The notes beneath the pieces were generated by a model. That model worked only from the letters and a program-made list of their open reading frames with translations, was not told where the DNA came from and made no database searches. A program made the translations under genes and the position numbers. Of a stretch of DNA of 64,000 nucleotides, positions 46,971 through 56,667 are shown one piece after another (within the stretch, counting starts at the first letter, position 1; the number at the start of each line of letters is the position of its first letter). This DNA is from an uncultured Collinsella sp. (lineage in GTDB: Bacteria; Actinomycetota; Coriobacteriia; Coriobacteriales; Coriobacteriaceae), in NCBI GenBank assembly GCA_947642445.1, contig CANRSF010000001.1, positions 117,062-181,061 of the forward strand, written 5' to 3'.

Positions 46971-48384
46971 AGATCTGGCGCAGGTCTCCGCGGTTGAGGA
47001 CTTCGTCGAAGAGGTGCTTGAACACCACGCTGCCGTGCAAGCCGTCGTGCTCGAACTCGTTGGTCACCCAGGCATGCGAGTTGCCCACGCGGCTGAGCGT
47101 ATCGAGCTGCATGCCCGAGTCCACGTACATGTCATCGAAGTACACCGCGGCCTGCAGGGGCACCTCGTTGCACGCCAGGCGCTGCGGGTCGTAGATCTTG
47201 TCCCAGCTTGTGTCTTCCATAAGCAGATCCATCGCCGGCTTGAAGGGCTTAAGTTCGGGCATCTGCTCAAACATCCACGGGAACATGGCCTCGCCGGTAA
47301 ACATGAGCGGTCGCGTGAGCGTGTCGAACTCGGCACGATGGGCCTTCTCTTCTGCCGCGGCCCAGCGAATGGGCATGGTGTCGCCGTCGGCGTAGATGAA
47401 CTCCTGAAGCGTCCAGTACAGCGGATTCGTGCGCGTGTTGGTGCGCTCGAAGGCGCGCATCAAAAAGCTGTCGGATACCGAGGCGCCGCAGGCCAGCGTG
47501 CCGTCGCCGTCAACAAAAGCATGATCGATAATCCAATGCATGCGCTCAAAGCTCGGCTTCATGCCAAAGTCGCTGCCCATGAGCTGCAGGCGTTCGACCG
47601 TCATCGGCGAGCCGTCGGGTAGCACGGGCTTTTGCTCCTCGAGGGCATCTGCCAGGGCCGCCACGCGCTCGACGTCGGCGGGGTAGCGGTTGTAATACTG
47701 CTGCGTCTTGGCAGCCATGCGCGGGAAGGTGTGCGCGTAGACCTCGCTTGCGCTCGCCGGTACGTGGGGGATGCCGCCGCAGGTAAAGCTTGCCGCCACG
47801 CCCTCGGGGAAGAGCGACAGGTAGCTCAGCGTCAAAAAGCCGCCGTAGCTCTGCCCGAGCGTGACCCAGGGCCTGCCGCCAAAGCCCACCAGGCGCAGGT
47901 ACTCAAAATCGCGCACGATGGAGCTGGCGAGGTGGCGCTTGAGGAAGTCCGCCTGCGAGCGGTCCGCATCGGCGCCGGCCGCCTCGGCACGCTCGCCCAG
48001 TGCGGCAATCGTGCGCCCGTCTACACAGCTGCTGCGTCCGGTGCCGCGCTGGTCGGGCAGGACGACGCGGAAGTGCTTGACGGCCTCCTCGATCCAGCCG
48101 TCGCTTGTGGGTGACAGCGGACGCGGGCTCTCGCCGCCGGGGCCGCCCTGCAAAAACAGGAGCAGTGGCAGATCGTCGTTGATGCGGTCGGGCGCGCAAA
48201 CCACACGGTAGAAGAGCTTGATGCTCTCGGGCGCACCTGCGATGGGCGCCGGCATGGCGCCGCGGCGCATGGTGCTGCCGACGGCCAGGAGCATCGGCTC
48301 CAGGCCGCGCCAGTCGAGGGGGACGTCGATGCTGTGGTCCTCGACATACAGGCCGGGGACGTGGTACGAAGTGATGAGGGCCAT
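46966..48384 (-). CDS. Alpha/beta hydrolase, prolyl aminopeptidase (proline iminopeptidase)-like
   Basis: FLQGGPGGESPRPL...VVLPDQRGTGRSS...VTLGQSYGGFLTLSYL. Confidence 0.88.
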   Translation of the reverse strand: MALITSYHVPGLYVEDHSIDVPLDWRGLEPMLLAVGSTMRRGAMPAPIAGAPESIKLFYRVVCAPDRINDDLPLLLFLQGGPGGESPRPLSPTSDGWIEEAVKHFRVVLPDQRGTGRSSCVDGRTIAALGERAEAAGADADRSQADFLKRHLASSIVRDFEYLRLVGFGGRPWVTLGQSYGGFLTLSYLSLFPEGVAASFTCGGIPHVPASASEVYAHTFPRMAAKTQQYYNRYPADVERVAALADALEEQKPVLPDGSPMTVERLQLMGSDFGMKPSFERMHWIIDHAFVDGDGTLACGASVSDSFLMRAFERTNTRTNPLYWTLQEFIYADGDTMPIRWAAAEEKAHRAEFDTLTRPLMFTGEAMFPWMFEQMPELKPFKPAMDLLMEDTSWDKIYDPQRLACNEVPLQAAVYFDDMYVDSGMQLDTLSRVGNSHAWVTNEFEHDGLHGSVVFKHLFDEVLNRGDLRQIF

Positions 48385-48496
48385 GTGAGTCTTCCGTTCG
48401 TTGCGGTGTTTCGGGTTGACCAATTCTACCGCCGCGGGCGAGGCCATGCGCAAATCGGCTACCATGGTTGCAAACTTCTAGGAGAAAGGGCCGCCC

Positions 48497-49783
48497 ATGT
48501 CGGTCGATATAGCCACGTATGTCCACGATCTTGCCGTTGCCGCTAAGGCAGCGTCGGCCTCGCTTGCCACGGCGAGCGACGAGCAGCGCCAGGAGGCCGT
48601 GCGCGCCATGGTCGCAGCACTGCGCAACGGTGTCGACTCCATCGTTGCCGCCAACGAGCTCGATATGTCCGCCGCGCGCGATGCGGGGACCTCGGCGGGG
48701 CTCCTCGACCGTCTGCTGCTGACGCCCGAGCGCGTTGAGGGTATGGCCGCCGGCCTGGAGAAGCTCGCCGAGCTGCCCGATCCTGTCGGCCGCGTGCTCG
48801 ACCACCGCGTGCTCGCAAGCGGCGTGGACCTCACCCGCGTGAGCGTGCCGTTGGGCCTGGTCGCCATGGTGTACGAGGCGCGCCCCAACGTGACGGCCGA
48901 CGCCGCGGGCATCTGCATCCGCACCGGCAACGCCTGCATTCTGCGCGGCGGCTCGCTGGCCTATCACTCGTGTGCCATGATTTCTGAGCTGCTGGCCGAT
49001 GCGCTCGAGACCAAGGGCTTCCCGCGCGAGGCTATCTCGATGATCGAGTCCACCGACCGCGAGGCCACTGGCGAGCTCATGAAGCTCCGCGGTATTGTCG
49101 ACGTACTCATTCCGCGCGGCGGTGCAGGCCTGATCCAGCGCTGCGTGCGCGAGTCGCTTGTGCCGGTGATCGAGACGGGCACGGGCAACTGTCATATCTA
49201 CGTGCACGAATCCGCCGACTTCGATAAAGCGCTCAACATTATCGTTAATGCCAAGACCCAGCGCGTGGGCGTGTGCAATGCCGCCGAGTCGCTGCTGGTC
49301 GACCGTGCTGTGGCCGATGCGTTTTTGCCTGCGGTCGTTGCCGTGCTGCACGACCACGGCGTGCTCATTCACAGCGACGAGGCCACGTGCGCCGCGTGCG
49401 CTGCTGCCGGTCTTGTCGAGGACGATGCTTACGTTGCCGCCACCGAGGAGGACTGGGGCCGCGAGTATCTGGCGCTCGAGATGAGCGTAAAGGTCGTGGC
49501 GAACGAGGACGAGGCCATCGCGCATATCAACCGCTACGGCACCATGCATTCCGAGGCCATCATCGCCGAGGATGCGGACGCTTGTGAGCGCTTCTTGGAT
49601 GAGGTCGATGCCTCGGCCGTATACGCCAACGCCAGCACGCGCTTTACCGACGGCGGCGAGTTTGGCCTGGGCGCCGAGATCGGCATCTCGACCCAAAAGC
49701 TCCACGCCCGCGGCCCCTTTGCCGCCGAGGCCCTCACCACCTACAAATACAAGCTCCGCGGCACCGGCCAGGTCCGCCCCTAA
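48497..49783 (+). CDS. proA: Glutamate-5-semialdehyde dehydrogenase
   Basis: GVDLTRVSVPLGLVAMVYEARPNVTADAAGICIRTGNACILRGG...ETGTGNCHIYV. Confidence 0.96.
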   Translation: MSVDIATYVHDLAVAAKAASASLATASDEQRQEAVRAMVAALRNGVDSIVAANELDMSAARDAGTSAGLLDRLLLTPERVEGMAAGLEKLAELPDPVGRVLDHRVLASGVDLTRVSVPLGLVAMVYEARPNVTADAAGICIRTGNACILRGGSLAYHSCAMISELLADALETKGFPREAISMIESTDREATGELMKLRGIVDVLIPRGGAGLIQRCVRESLVPVIETGTGNCHIYVHESADFDKALNIIVNAKTQRVGVCNAAESLLVDRAVADAFLPAVVAVLHDHGVLIHSDEATCAACAAAGLVEDDAYVAATEEDWGREYLALEMSVKVVANEDEAIAHINRYGTMHSEAIIAEDADACERFLDEVDASAVYANASTRFTDGGEFGLGAEIGISTQKLHARGPFAAEALTTYKYKLRGTGQVRP

Positions 49784-49796
49784 CGACCGCGCAAGA

Positions 49797-49837
49797 AAAA
49801 CCGCCACAAAGGTGCCTGTCCCCTTTGTGGCGGTTTT
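49797..49837. repeat. 40-bp palindromic repeat with compensatory G/C change
   Basis: aaaaccgccacaaaggtgcctgtcccctttgtggcggtttt. Confidence 0.9.
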
Positions 49838-49852
49838 AGGTGGCGTGGGCGG

Positions 49853-50452
49853 TTAGGCCTGGAAGGTGTCGCGATCGGGAGCGAAGGACTGCATGGCCGC
49901 GATGGCGCGGTCAAAGAGCTCGGGGAGTTCCCAGCCCAGCATCTCGGCGCCCTGCGAAATCACGTCGCGCGAGCAGCCGGCGGCAAAGCGCTTGTCCTTG
50001 AACTTCTTCTTGAGCGACTTGGTCGTAAAGTCCATGACGCTCTTGCTCGGGCGCATGATGACGGCAGCTCCGATCAGGCCGGTAAGCTCGTCGCAGGCAA
50101 ACAGAATCTTCTCCATCTGCAGCTCGGGCTTGGGCAGCGAGGTGTTGAAATCGGACGTGTGCGACTGAATGGCACGGATGAGCTCAGGAGAGGCACCTTC
50201 GCCTTCAAGGATCTCGGCCGCATAGATGGTGTGGTTCATGGGGTCGTCCTCATGCTCCTCCCAATCCAGGTCGTGCAGCAGACCGACGATGCCCCAAAAC
50301 TCCTCGTTTTCGGGGTCGAACTCGCGCGCAAAGTAGCGCATGGTGCCCTCGACGGTTTCGCCATGGGTGATGTGGAACGGATCCTTGTTGTGCTCGTTGA
50401 GCAGTTCGAACGCGCGGTCGCGGGTGATTCCGGCGGAAAGTAGCTCTGCCAT
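49853..50452 (-). CDS. HD-domain (HDIG-type) hydrolase
   Basis: FWGIVGLLHDLDWEEHEDDPMNHTIYAAEIL. Confidence 0.8.
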   Translation of the reverse strand: MAELLSAGITRDRAFELLNEHNKDPFHITHGETVEGTMRYFAREFDPENEEFWGIVGLLHDLDWEEHEDDPMNHTIYAAEILEGEGASPELIRAIQSHTSDFNTSLPKPELQMEKILFACDELTGLIGAAVIMRPSKSVMDFTTKSLKKKFKDKRFAAGCSRDVISQGAEMLGWELPELFDRAIAAMQSFAPDRDTFQA

Positions 50453-50515
50453 AAAAGACTCCTTGTGCTCGTAGGTATCGCTAAGAATGAATGCTACTAG
50501 AACGACTAGAACAGG

Positions 50516-50556
50516 AAAACCACCACAAAGGTGCCTGTCCCCTTTGTGGTGGTTTT
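50516..50556. repeat. 40-bp palindromic repeat
   Basis: aaaaccaccacaaaggtgcctgtcccctttgtggtggtttt. Confidence 0.9.
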
Positions 50557-50568
50557 GGCGCGGGTGGG

Positions 50569-51054
50569 TTAGTTGAGGGCGGCTTGGGCTAGGCGGGCTT
50601 CGGCGGCCTCTTCGGTGACGCCCAGGGCCACGGCGAACTCCTCGATGGAGCGGCGCTTAGCTTCCTTGAGTACGCGCATGTAGTAGGAGCTGGGCTTTTT
50701 ATCAGCTTCCTCGGCCTGGCGGATGCGGTGCATCATCGTCTTGGCCACACGGACCGTCTCGGGCGCGCCCAGCTTGAGCTGCTGCTTAAAGTGCGTTTCC
50801 TCGAGCGAACTGTTGCGCTCGGTAAAGGTGTCGCACTCCAGCTCGTCGTAGTGGCTCAGCAGGTGCTCGGCATCCTGCTGAGAGATGGCGGCATGTAGGC
50901 GGTCGGCCTGCGCCACGGGGTACATGAGAATCGTCTGCGCATGTCCCTGCTTGGTCTCGAGCAGCAACATGGGCTGCGGCGTGTCGTCCCTAAAACCGAC
51001 GACGGTGCAGACTCCCTGACCCGGATGAATGACGTGTTGACCGATTGAGAACAT
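50569..51054 (-). CDS. CarD family transcriptional regulator
   Basis: MFSIGQHVIHPGQGVCTVVGFR...; helical C-terminal domain SYYMRVLKEAKRRSIEEFA. Confidence 0.82.
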   Translation of the reverse strand: MFSIGQHVIHPGQGVCTVVGFRDDTPQPMLLLETKQGHAQTILMYPVAQADRLHAAISQQDAEHLLSHYDELECDTFTERNSSLEETHFKQQLKLGAPETVRVAKTMMHRIRQAEEADKKPSSYYMRVLKEAKRRSIEEFAVALGVTEEAAEARLAQAALN

Positions 51055-51396
51055 GCTACCTCCAACTTATACGAATTTACGTATGTCTAGAATAACACGC
51101 TGACGTGCGCAAACCCTTACTTTATGCAGGAAAAGCACACAATTCTGATAGGTAAGAGTATTCGATAACAGACGCAGCTCATTCACACCTTTATGCATTT
51201 TCAACGCCTGCATAATCTGCAGGCAGACCGGCATCTTTGAGTGACTCCATGCAAGCTGTAGTCATTTTTGTGCATATGCAATATCTATTAGCTTTACCCT
51301 GCGACAGTGCCCGTCGCTTGTGATAGAGTGCTACAAACTCTGGCTTTTGCCCTACGAGTGACCAAGAGCTCGGGGGCTTTAACACAAGGAGGATCT

Positions 51397-53250
51397 ATGC
51401 CCGAGAAGATTGAAGAGCTGGTACGCGCTGCGCTTGCTGCGGCCCAGGAGGCCGGCGACCTTTCCGCATTTGAACTTGACGATTGCGCTATCGAGCGACC
51501 GGCTGACACTTCTCATGGCGAGTGGACCTCTACCATGGCCCTGAAGTCCGCCAAGCTGGCCCACTGCGCCCCGCGCAAGATCGCCGAGGCCATCGTTGCC
51601 CATATGCCCGAGGACCCCGCGATCGAGAAGGTCGAGATCGCAGGCCCCGGCTTCATCAACTTCTACCTCTCCGTTGCCGTCAAGAATGCCATCTTTGGCG
51701 AGGCTCGCGAGAAGGGCATGGACTTCGCTAAGTCCAACGTCGGTGGTGGCCTGAAGACCCAGGTCGAGTTCGTTTCCGCCAACCCCGTCGGCCCCATGCA
51801 CATCGGCCACGGCCGCTGGGCCGCTCTGGGCGACTCCCTTTGCCGCGTCATGGACCACGCCGGTTACGACATCCAGCGTGAGTTCTACATCAATGACCAC
51901 GGCTCTCAGATGAACACCTTCGGCAACTCCATCAGCACGCGCTATATGCAGCTTGCCGACATCATCGCCAAGCAGGGCGTTGGTATCGACGAGGCTCACA
52001 AGCTGCTGATCGCCGACCGCGACGCCTTTGTTGCCGACGAGAACGACGAGCACCCCGAGACCCATCCGTATCAGGACAACTTTGCCGAGACCTTGGGCAA
52101 GGACTCTTACGGCGGCGACTACATCATCGACGAGGCCGCCGAGTTCTGGCGCACCGACGGCGACAAGTGGGTCGACGCCGATCCGCAGGAGCGCATGGAG
52201 AGCTTCCGCGAGCGCGGCTATGTAAAGATGGTCGATAACATGCGCGACCTCTGCCACGCCGTCAACTGCGACTTCGACCGTTGGTACTCCGAGCGCTCGC
52301 TGTACGTGAAGGACACCGAGGGCGAGACCGCCGGCACCTCCGCCGTCGACCGCGCTTTTGAGAAGCTCGACAAGATGGGCTACCTCTACACCAAGGACGG
52401 CGCCCTGTGGTTCCGCTCCACCGATCTGGGCGACGACAAGGACCGCGTCCTGATCAAGTCCGACGGCGAGTACACCTACTTCGCCTCCGACGTCGCCTAT
52501 CACTGGGATAAGTTCCAGCGCGTCGATCACGTCATCGACATCTGGGGCGCCGACCACCACGGTTACATCGAGCGCGTCCGCTGCGTCTGCGACGCTCTGG
52601 GTTACCCCGGCAAGTTCGAGGTTCTACTGGGCCAGCTCGTCAACCTGCTGCGTAACGGCAAGCCCGTCCGTATGTCCAAGCGCAAGGGCACCATGGTGAC
52701 CCTGCAGGAGCTCGTCGACGAGGTCGGCTCCGATGCCGCTCGCTACACGCTCATCTCCAAGAGCTCCAACCAGATGGTCGACTTCGACATTGAGGCCGTT
52801 AAGAAGCGCGACAACTCCAACCCGGTCTATTACGTGCAGTACGCTCACGCTCGCGTCTGCTCCATCCTGCGCCGTGCCGCTGACGTAACGCCTGAGCAGG
52901 CCGACGAGATGGGCATGAAGGCCGTTGCCGCCAAGGCCATCGGTGAGAACGTCGATTACTCGCTGCTGACCGACCCGACCGAGCTCGCCCTTTCGCGCAA
53001 GCTCAATGAGCTTACCGACCTGATCGCCAGCTGCGCTCGCGATCGCGCCCCGTTCCGTCTGACGCACTTTGCCGAGGAGCTCGCCGGTGACTTCCACAGC
53101 TTCTACGCTGCCTGCCAGGTGCTGCCGAGCGAGGGCCGTCCCGTCGACCCCGAACTTTCGCGTGCCCGTCTGGCCGCTTGCGATGCCGTCCGCGTGACGC
53201 TCGCCCTGGTGCTCACCCTCGTTGGCGTTTCCGCGCCCGAGCAGATGTAA
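51397..53250 (+). CDS. argS: Arginine--tRNA ligase
   Basis: EFVSANPVGPMHIGHGRWAALGDSLCRVMDHAGYDIQREFYINDHG; MSKRKGTMVTL. Confidence 0.96.
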   Translation: MPEKIEELVRAALAAAQEAGDLSAFELDDCAIERPADTSHGEWTSTMALKSAKLAHCAPRKIAEAIVAHMPEDPAIEKVEIAGPGFINFYLSVAVKNAIFGEAREKGMDFAKSNVGGGLKTQVEFVSANPVGPMHIGHGRWAALGDSLCRVMDHAGYDIQREFYINDHGSQMNTFGNSISTRYMQLADIIAKQGVGIDEAHKLLIADRDAFVADENDEHPETHPYQDNFAETLGKDSYGGDYIIDEAAEFWRTDGDKWVDADPQERMESFRERGYVKMVDNMRDLCHAVNCDFDRWYSERSLYVKDTEGETAGTSAVDRAFEKLDKMGYLYTKDGALWFRSTDLGDDKDRVLIKSDGEYTYFASDVAYHWDKFQRVDHVIDIWGADHHGYIERVRCVCDALGYPGKFEVLLGQLVNLLRNGKPVRMSKRKGTMVTLQELVDEVGSDAARYTLISKSSNQMVDFDIEAVKKRDNSNPVYYVQYAHARVCSILRRAADVTPEQADEMGMKAVAAKAIGENVDYSLLTDPTELALSRKLNELTDLIASCARDRAPFRLTHFAEELAGDFHSFYAACQVLPSEGRPVDPELSRARLAACDAVRVTLALVLTLVGVSAPEQM

Positions 53251-53296
53251 CCTGCGGGTCATTTGACCGTGTAGGTTTGGTTTAACTGAGCCCTAT

Positions 53297-53329
53297 AAGC
53301 CCGATCTCCCACGGAGGTCGGGCTTTTTT
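53297..53329 (+). terminator. Rho-independent terminator of argS
   Basis: aagcccgatctccc-acg-gaggtcgggctttttt. Confidence 0.85.
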
Positions 53330-53374
53330 CGCAAACGCCGACGTATTGACGAATTTGGAGCTGCTAGAAATACG

Positions 53375-53524
53375 AAACTATGCCGGTTTACTACGATGAA
53401 TTGAGGAATTCTAACCACGCCGGCTTTTTGCTAAAAAGTGCAAGGTATCTACCTGCGGTTTTAGTTCAACAAGTTTCGGAGTGGTCGCGGTTGAGCGATT
53501 CATCGTAGTAAACCGCCATAGTTT
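53375..53524. repeat. 150-bp element bounded by 27-bp inverted repeats
   Basis: aaactatgccggtttactacgatgaat (53375-53401) vs attcatcgtagtaaaccgccatagttt (53498-53524): one mismatch. Confidence 0.8.
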
Positions 53525-53780
53525 TGGCGGAGGCAGTCAGATTTGTGGGTGGCAAACAAAGAGTGTCCCTTTTGACTAATCGTTTAAGAACGTTCCCCCA
53601 ATGACTAAGTTGCAGGTGGCGGCGGTTGTGTTACACTAACGCTGTGTAGTTGACGCAATCATCTCGATACAGATCAATGATGTCCGTCGTTTTGAACGGA
53701 ACTAGACTGTTTAGCCGCCCTGAAGGTTTATGCAGGGAGCATGTGATCACAGGGCTTGAAAAGAAAGTTGAGCAAACACT

Positions 53781-56354
53781 GTGTCTGATCAACAGCAAGA
53801 AAACGAAATAACGACGACGCAGGCCGCTCCCGCTGTACCGGTTGCGTCGGACCAGGTCGCGGCGCCCGCGCAAGCCTCGGCTCCTGAGACGCCTAAGGCT
53901 GCTTCGACGCCTATGCCTGTAGCGGCTGAGAAGGCCGTGCCTGCAACTGGTGAGGAGGCTGCTCCGGCAAAGCCCAAGCGCATGCGCCGCACGGCCAAGC
54001 CTGCCGCTGACGGCGAGGAGGTCACCAAGCCAAAGCGCCGTACCACGCGCACGACGCGCGCCAAGCTCACCGTTGCAGCTGACTCCTCGGCGCCGATTTC
54101 CGATGAGGTCGCGCAGGCACGTGCGTTGGCGCAGATTAGCGAGGCTCAGGTGGTGCGCGCCCGCCGTCGTGCTGCCGAGCGCGAGGCCGCGGCTCTGACC
54201 GAGCTTGCAGCTCCGTCTGTGCTCGAGACGCCTGCCGCCACCGAGACTCCTGTCGCCGACCAGCCGACCGAGAAGCCGGTACCGCGCACACGCCGTCGCA
54301 CGGCTGCTAAGGCCGAGCAGGTTGCTGAACAGGTAACCCCCGAGCTCACTGAGGCTTCGGTCCGTTCCGCGGCAGGGGAGGGCACATCGCCTGTTGAGCC
54401 CGCTGCGCCTGTCGAGGCCAGCGAAGTTCCCGTTGTCGATCCGGCTTTGCGCCCGCACCGTCGCGGTCGCAAGCCCAAGGCCTTTGTCGAGGCCGAGAAG
54501 GCCGCAGCCGCAGCCGCCGCCGCTCGGGATGCCGCGGCGACCGCCAAGTCCTCAACTGCTGCCGATGCACCCGTCCAGGATGCTACGACTTCCAAGGCCG
54601 TTTCTGCCGATGCCGAGCCCGCCGACGTCCGTCCCGGTCGCAGCCGTCGCACTGCTGCTAAGCGCACGTCCAAGGCTAAGGCTGCCAAGAAGGGTGCGTC
54701 CGAGGATTCCGCCGAGACGACCGCCGATGCATCGATTGATGCCGCCGAGCCCCAGGACGTCGAACAGTCTGCGTCCGAGAAGCCCAAGCGCGGTCGTAAG
54801 AAGTCCGCTAAGGCCAAGGCGTCCGAGCAGCAGACTGATGTCGAAGCGCAGGTCGATTCCGGCGCCGAGGCCAATGACGCCGCTGCGGCCAATGTTGACA
54901 CCGCCGCAACCGATGGTGCCGCCCCCGCCGAGGGCGAAGACGGCGCTCGCCCCAACCGTCGCCAACACAAGCGCAACGACGAGCGCAACGAGCGCAAGGA
55001 CGACCGCAACAACGACCGCCGCAACCGTCAGCGCGATCGCAAGCAGCGCAACAAGGAGCGCAATGCCGCTCCGACCGAGCCCACACTTTCGCGCGAGGAA
55101 CTCGCGGCCATGAAGGTCGCCGAACTTCGCGAGAAGGCCAAGGAGTTCGAGATCGAGACGACCGGCAAGAAGAAGGCCGAGCTCGTCGAGGAAATCTACG
55201 TCACCGCTGCGAAGGCCGAGGGCTTCCGCGACATCAAGGGCATTCTGCAGATTCGCCCGGACAGCTCCGGCATCATCCACGCCCATGGCTACATGAAGTC
55301 CAACGACGACGCCTTCGTGCCCGCCTACCTCATCCGCTCCGCGCGTCTGCGTACGGGCGATGTCATCGAGGGCTCGCTGCGTCCTTCGCGCGGCGGCGAC
55401 AAGCGCGCCGGCCTCGCCAAAATCACGACCGTCAACGGTCTGGACCCCGAGCAGATTCGCAACCGTCCCAAGTTCGGCGACCTCACCCCGGTCTATCCCA
55501 ACGAGCCGCTGCGCATGGAGCACGGCAAGGACTCTATTACCGGTCGCGCCATCGACATCGTGTCACCGATCGGCAAGGGTCAGCGTGGCCTGATCGTGTC
55601 CCCGCCCAAGGCCGGCAAGACCACGATCCTCAAGAAGATCTGTCAGTCTATCTCGATTAACAACCCCGAGGTGCACCTCATCTGCCTGCTCGTCGACGAG
55701 CGCCCCGAAGAGGTCACCGATATGCAGCGTTCCATCAAGGGTGAGGTTGTGGCGTCGACCTTCGATATGCCTGCCGACAACCACACCCGCGTGGCTGAGC
55801 TCGTCATCGAGCGCGCCAAGCGCATTGTTGAGCTGGGTGGCGACGTCGTGGTGGTGCTCGACTCCATCACGCGCCTCGCCCGCGCTTACAACTTGGCGGC
55901 GCCCGCCTCGGGCCGCATCCTTTCGGGCGGCGTCGATTCGGCGGCCCTGTATCCGCCCAAGCGCTTCCTGGGCGCAGCCCGCAATATCGAGAACGGTGGC
56001 TCGCTCACCATCCTGGCCTCTGCCCTCATCGACACCGGTTCCAAGATGGACGAGGTCATCTTTGAGGAGTTCAAGGGCACCGGCAACATGGAGCTTAAGC
56101 TCGACCGCGACCTGGCCGACCGCCGCATCTTCCCGGCTATCGACCCCGTTGCCTCCGGTACGCGTAACGAGGATCTGTTGGTCGACGAGCAGATGCGTCC
56201 GTTTGTCTTTGGTCTACGTCGCATTCTTGCAGGCATGAACAACACCGAGCGTGCGGCCGCATCGTTTATCAAGGGTCTTAAGGGCACCAACACCAACCAG
56301 GAGTTCCTGGTGCGTTCGGCCAAAAAACACAGCGACTACGAGCAGACGTTCTAG
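53781..56354 (+). CDS. rho: Transcription termination factor Rho with long N-terminal low-complexity region
   Basis: GTG start; C-terminal GQRGLIVSPPKAGKTTILKKICQSI, VDERPEEVTDMQRSIKGEVVASTFD, DSITRLARAYN; ~430 aa A/K/R/E-rich N-terminus. Confidence 0.94.
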   Translation: MSDQQQENEITTTQAAPAVPVASDQVAAPAQASAPETPKAASTPMPVAAEKAVPATGEEAAPAKPKRMRRTAKPAADGEEVTKPKRRTTRTTRAKLTVAADSSAPISDEVAQARALAQISEAQVVRARRRAAEREAAALTELAAPSVLETPAATETPVADQPTEKPVPRTRRRTAAKAEQVAEQVTPELTEASVRSAAGEGTSPVEPAAPVEASEVPVVDPALRPHRRGRKPKAFVEAEKAAAAAAAARDAAATAKSSTAADAPVQDATTSKAVSADAEPADVRPGRSRRTAAKRTSKAKAAKKGASEDSAETTADASIDAAEPQDVEQSASEKPKRGRKKSAKAKASEQQTDVEAQVDSGAEANDAAAANVDTAATDGAAPAEGEDGARPNRRQHKRNDERNERKDDRNNDRRNRQRDRKQRNKERNAAPTEPTLSREELAAMKVAELREKAKEFEIETTGKKKAELVEEIYVTAAKAEGFRDIKGILQIRPDSSGIIHAHGYMKSNDDAFVPAYLIRSARLRTGDVIEGSLRPSRGGDKRAGLAKITTVNGLDPEQIRNRPKFGDLTPVYPNEPLRMEHGKDSITGRAIDIVSPIGKGQRGLIVSPPKAGKTTILKKICQSISINNPEVHLICLLVDERPEEVTDMQRSIKGEVVASTFDMPADNHTRVAELVIERAKRIVELGGDVVVVLDSITRLARAYNLAAPASGRILSGGVDSAALYPPKRFLGAARNIENGGSLTILASALIDTGSKMDEVIFEEFKGTGNMELKLDRDLADRRIFPAIDPVASGTRNEDLLVDEQMRPFVFGLRRILAGMNNTERAAASFIKGLKGTNTNQEFLVRSAKKHSDYEQTF

Positions 56355-56391
56355 GTTGTCATCTACGCGCAGCGATAGTCATCAATGCGAT

Positions 56392-56424
56392 AAAGGGTCG
56401 GGGCTTTGAGCCTCGGCCCTTTTC
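56392..56424 (+). terminator. Rho-independent terminator of rho
   Basis: aaagggtcggggctttgagcctcggcccttttct. Confidence 0.75.
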
Positions 56425-56667
56425 TATAGCGCCGCTCCGCGCTTATTTTTGACCGTAAGACCGACGAGCAGCAGGTTTCCCGTTTCAATCCGACATTGTC
56501 GCTTGCAATCGGCAGGGCGGTTTCGCATAATAGCTTTTAAGCTTCGCGACGGAAAACGCAGATGAAACGAACCATATACCGTTGCTTTGGGGCATAGCCC
56601 CGCTTCATCTTCTCTCGCGCAGCCAACTGAATGATGCGATTTGGGTGCTGGAAGATGGGGAGAGCTC

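Noticed and set aside
47903-49807. 634 aa minus-strand ORF opposite proA
   Set aside because: Antisense to proA and in a wrong frame of the peptidase gene; not coding.
3244-50556. The repeated 40-bp palindromes as a CRISPR array
   Set aside because: Copies are scattered over 47 kb at gene ends, not in regular spacing; no cas genes recognised in the window.
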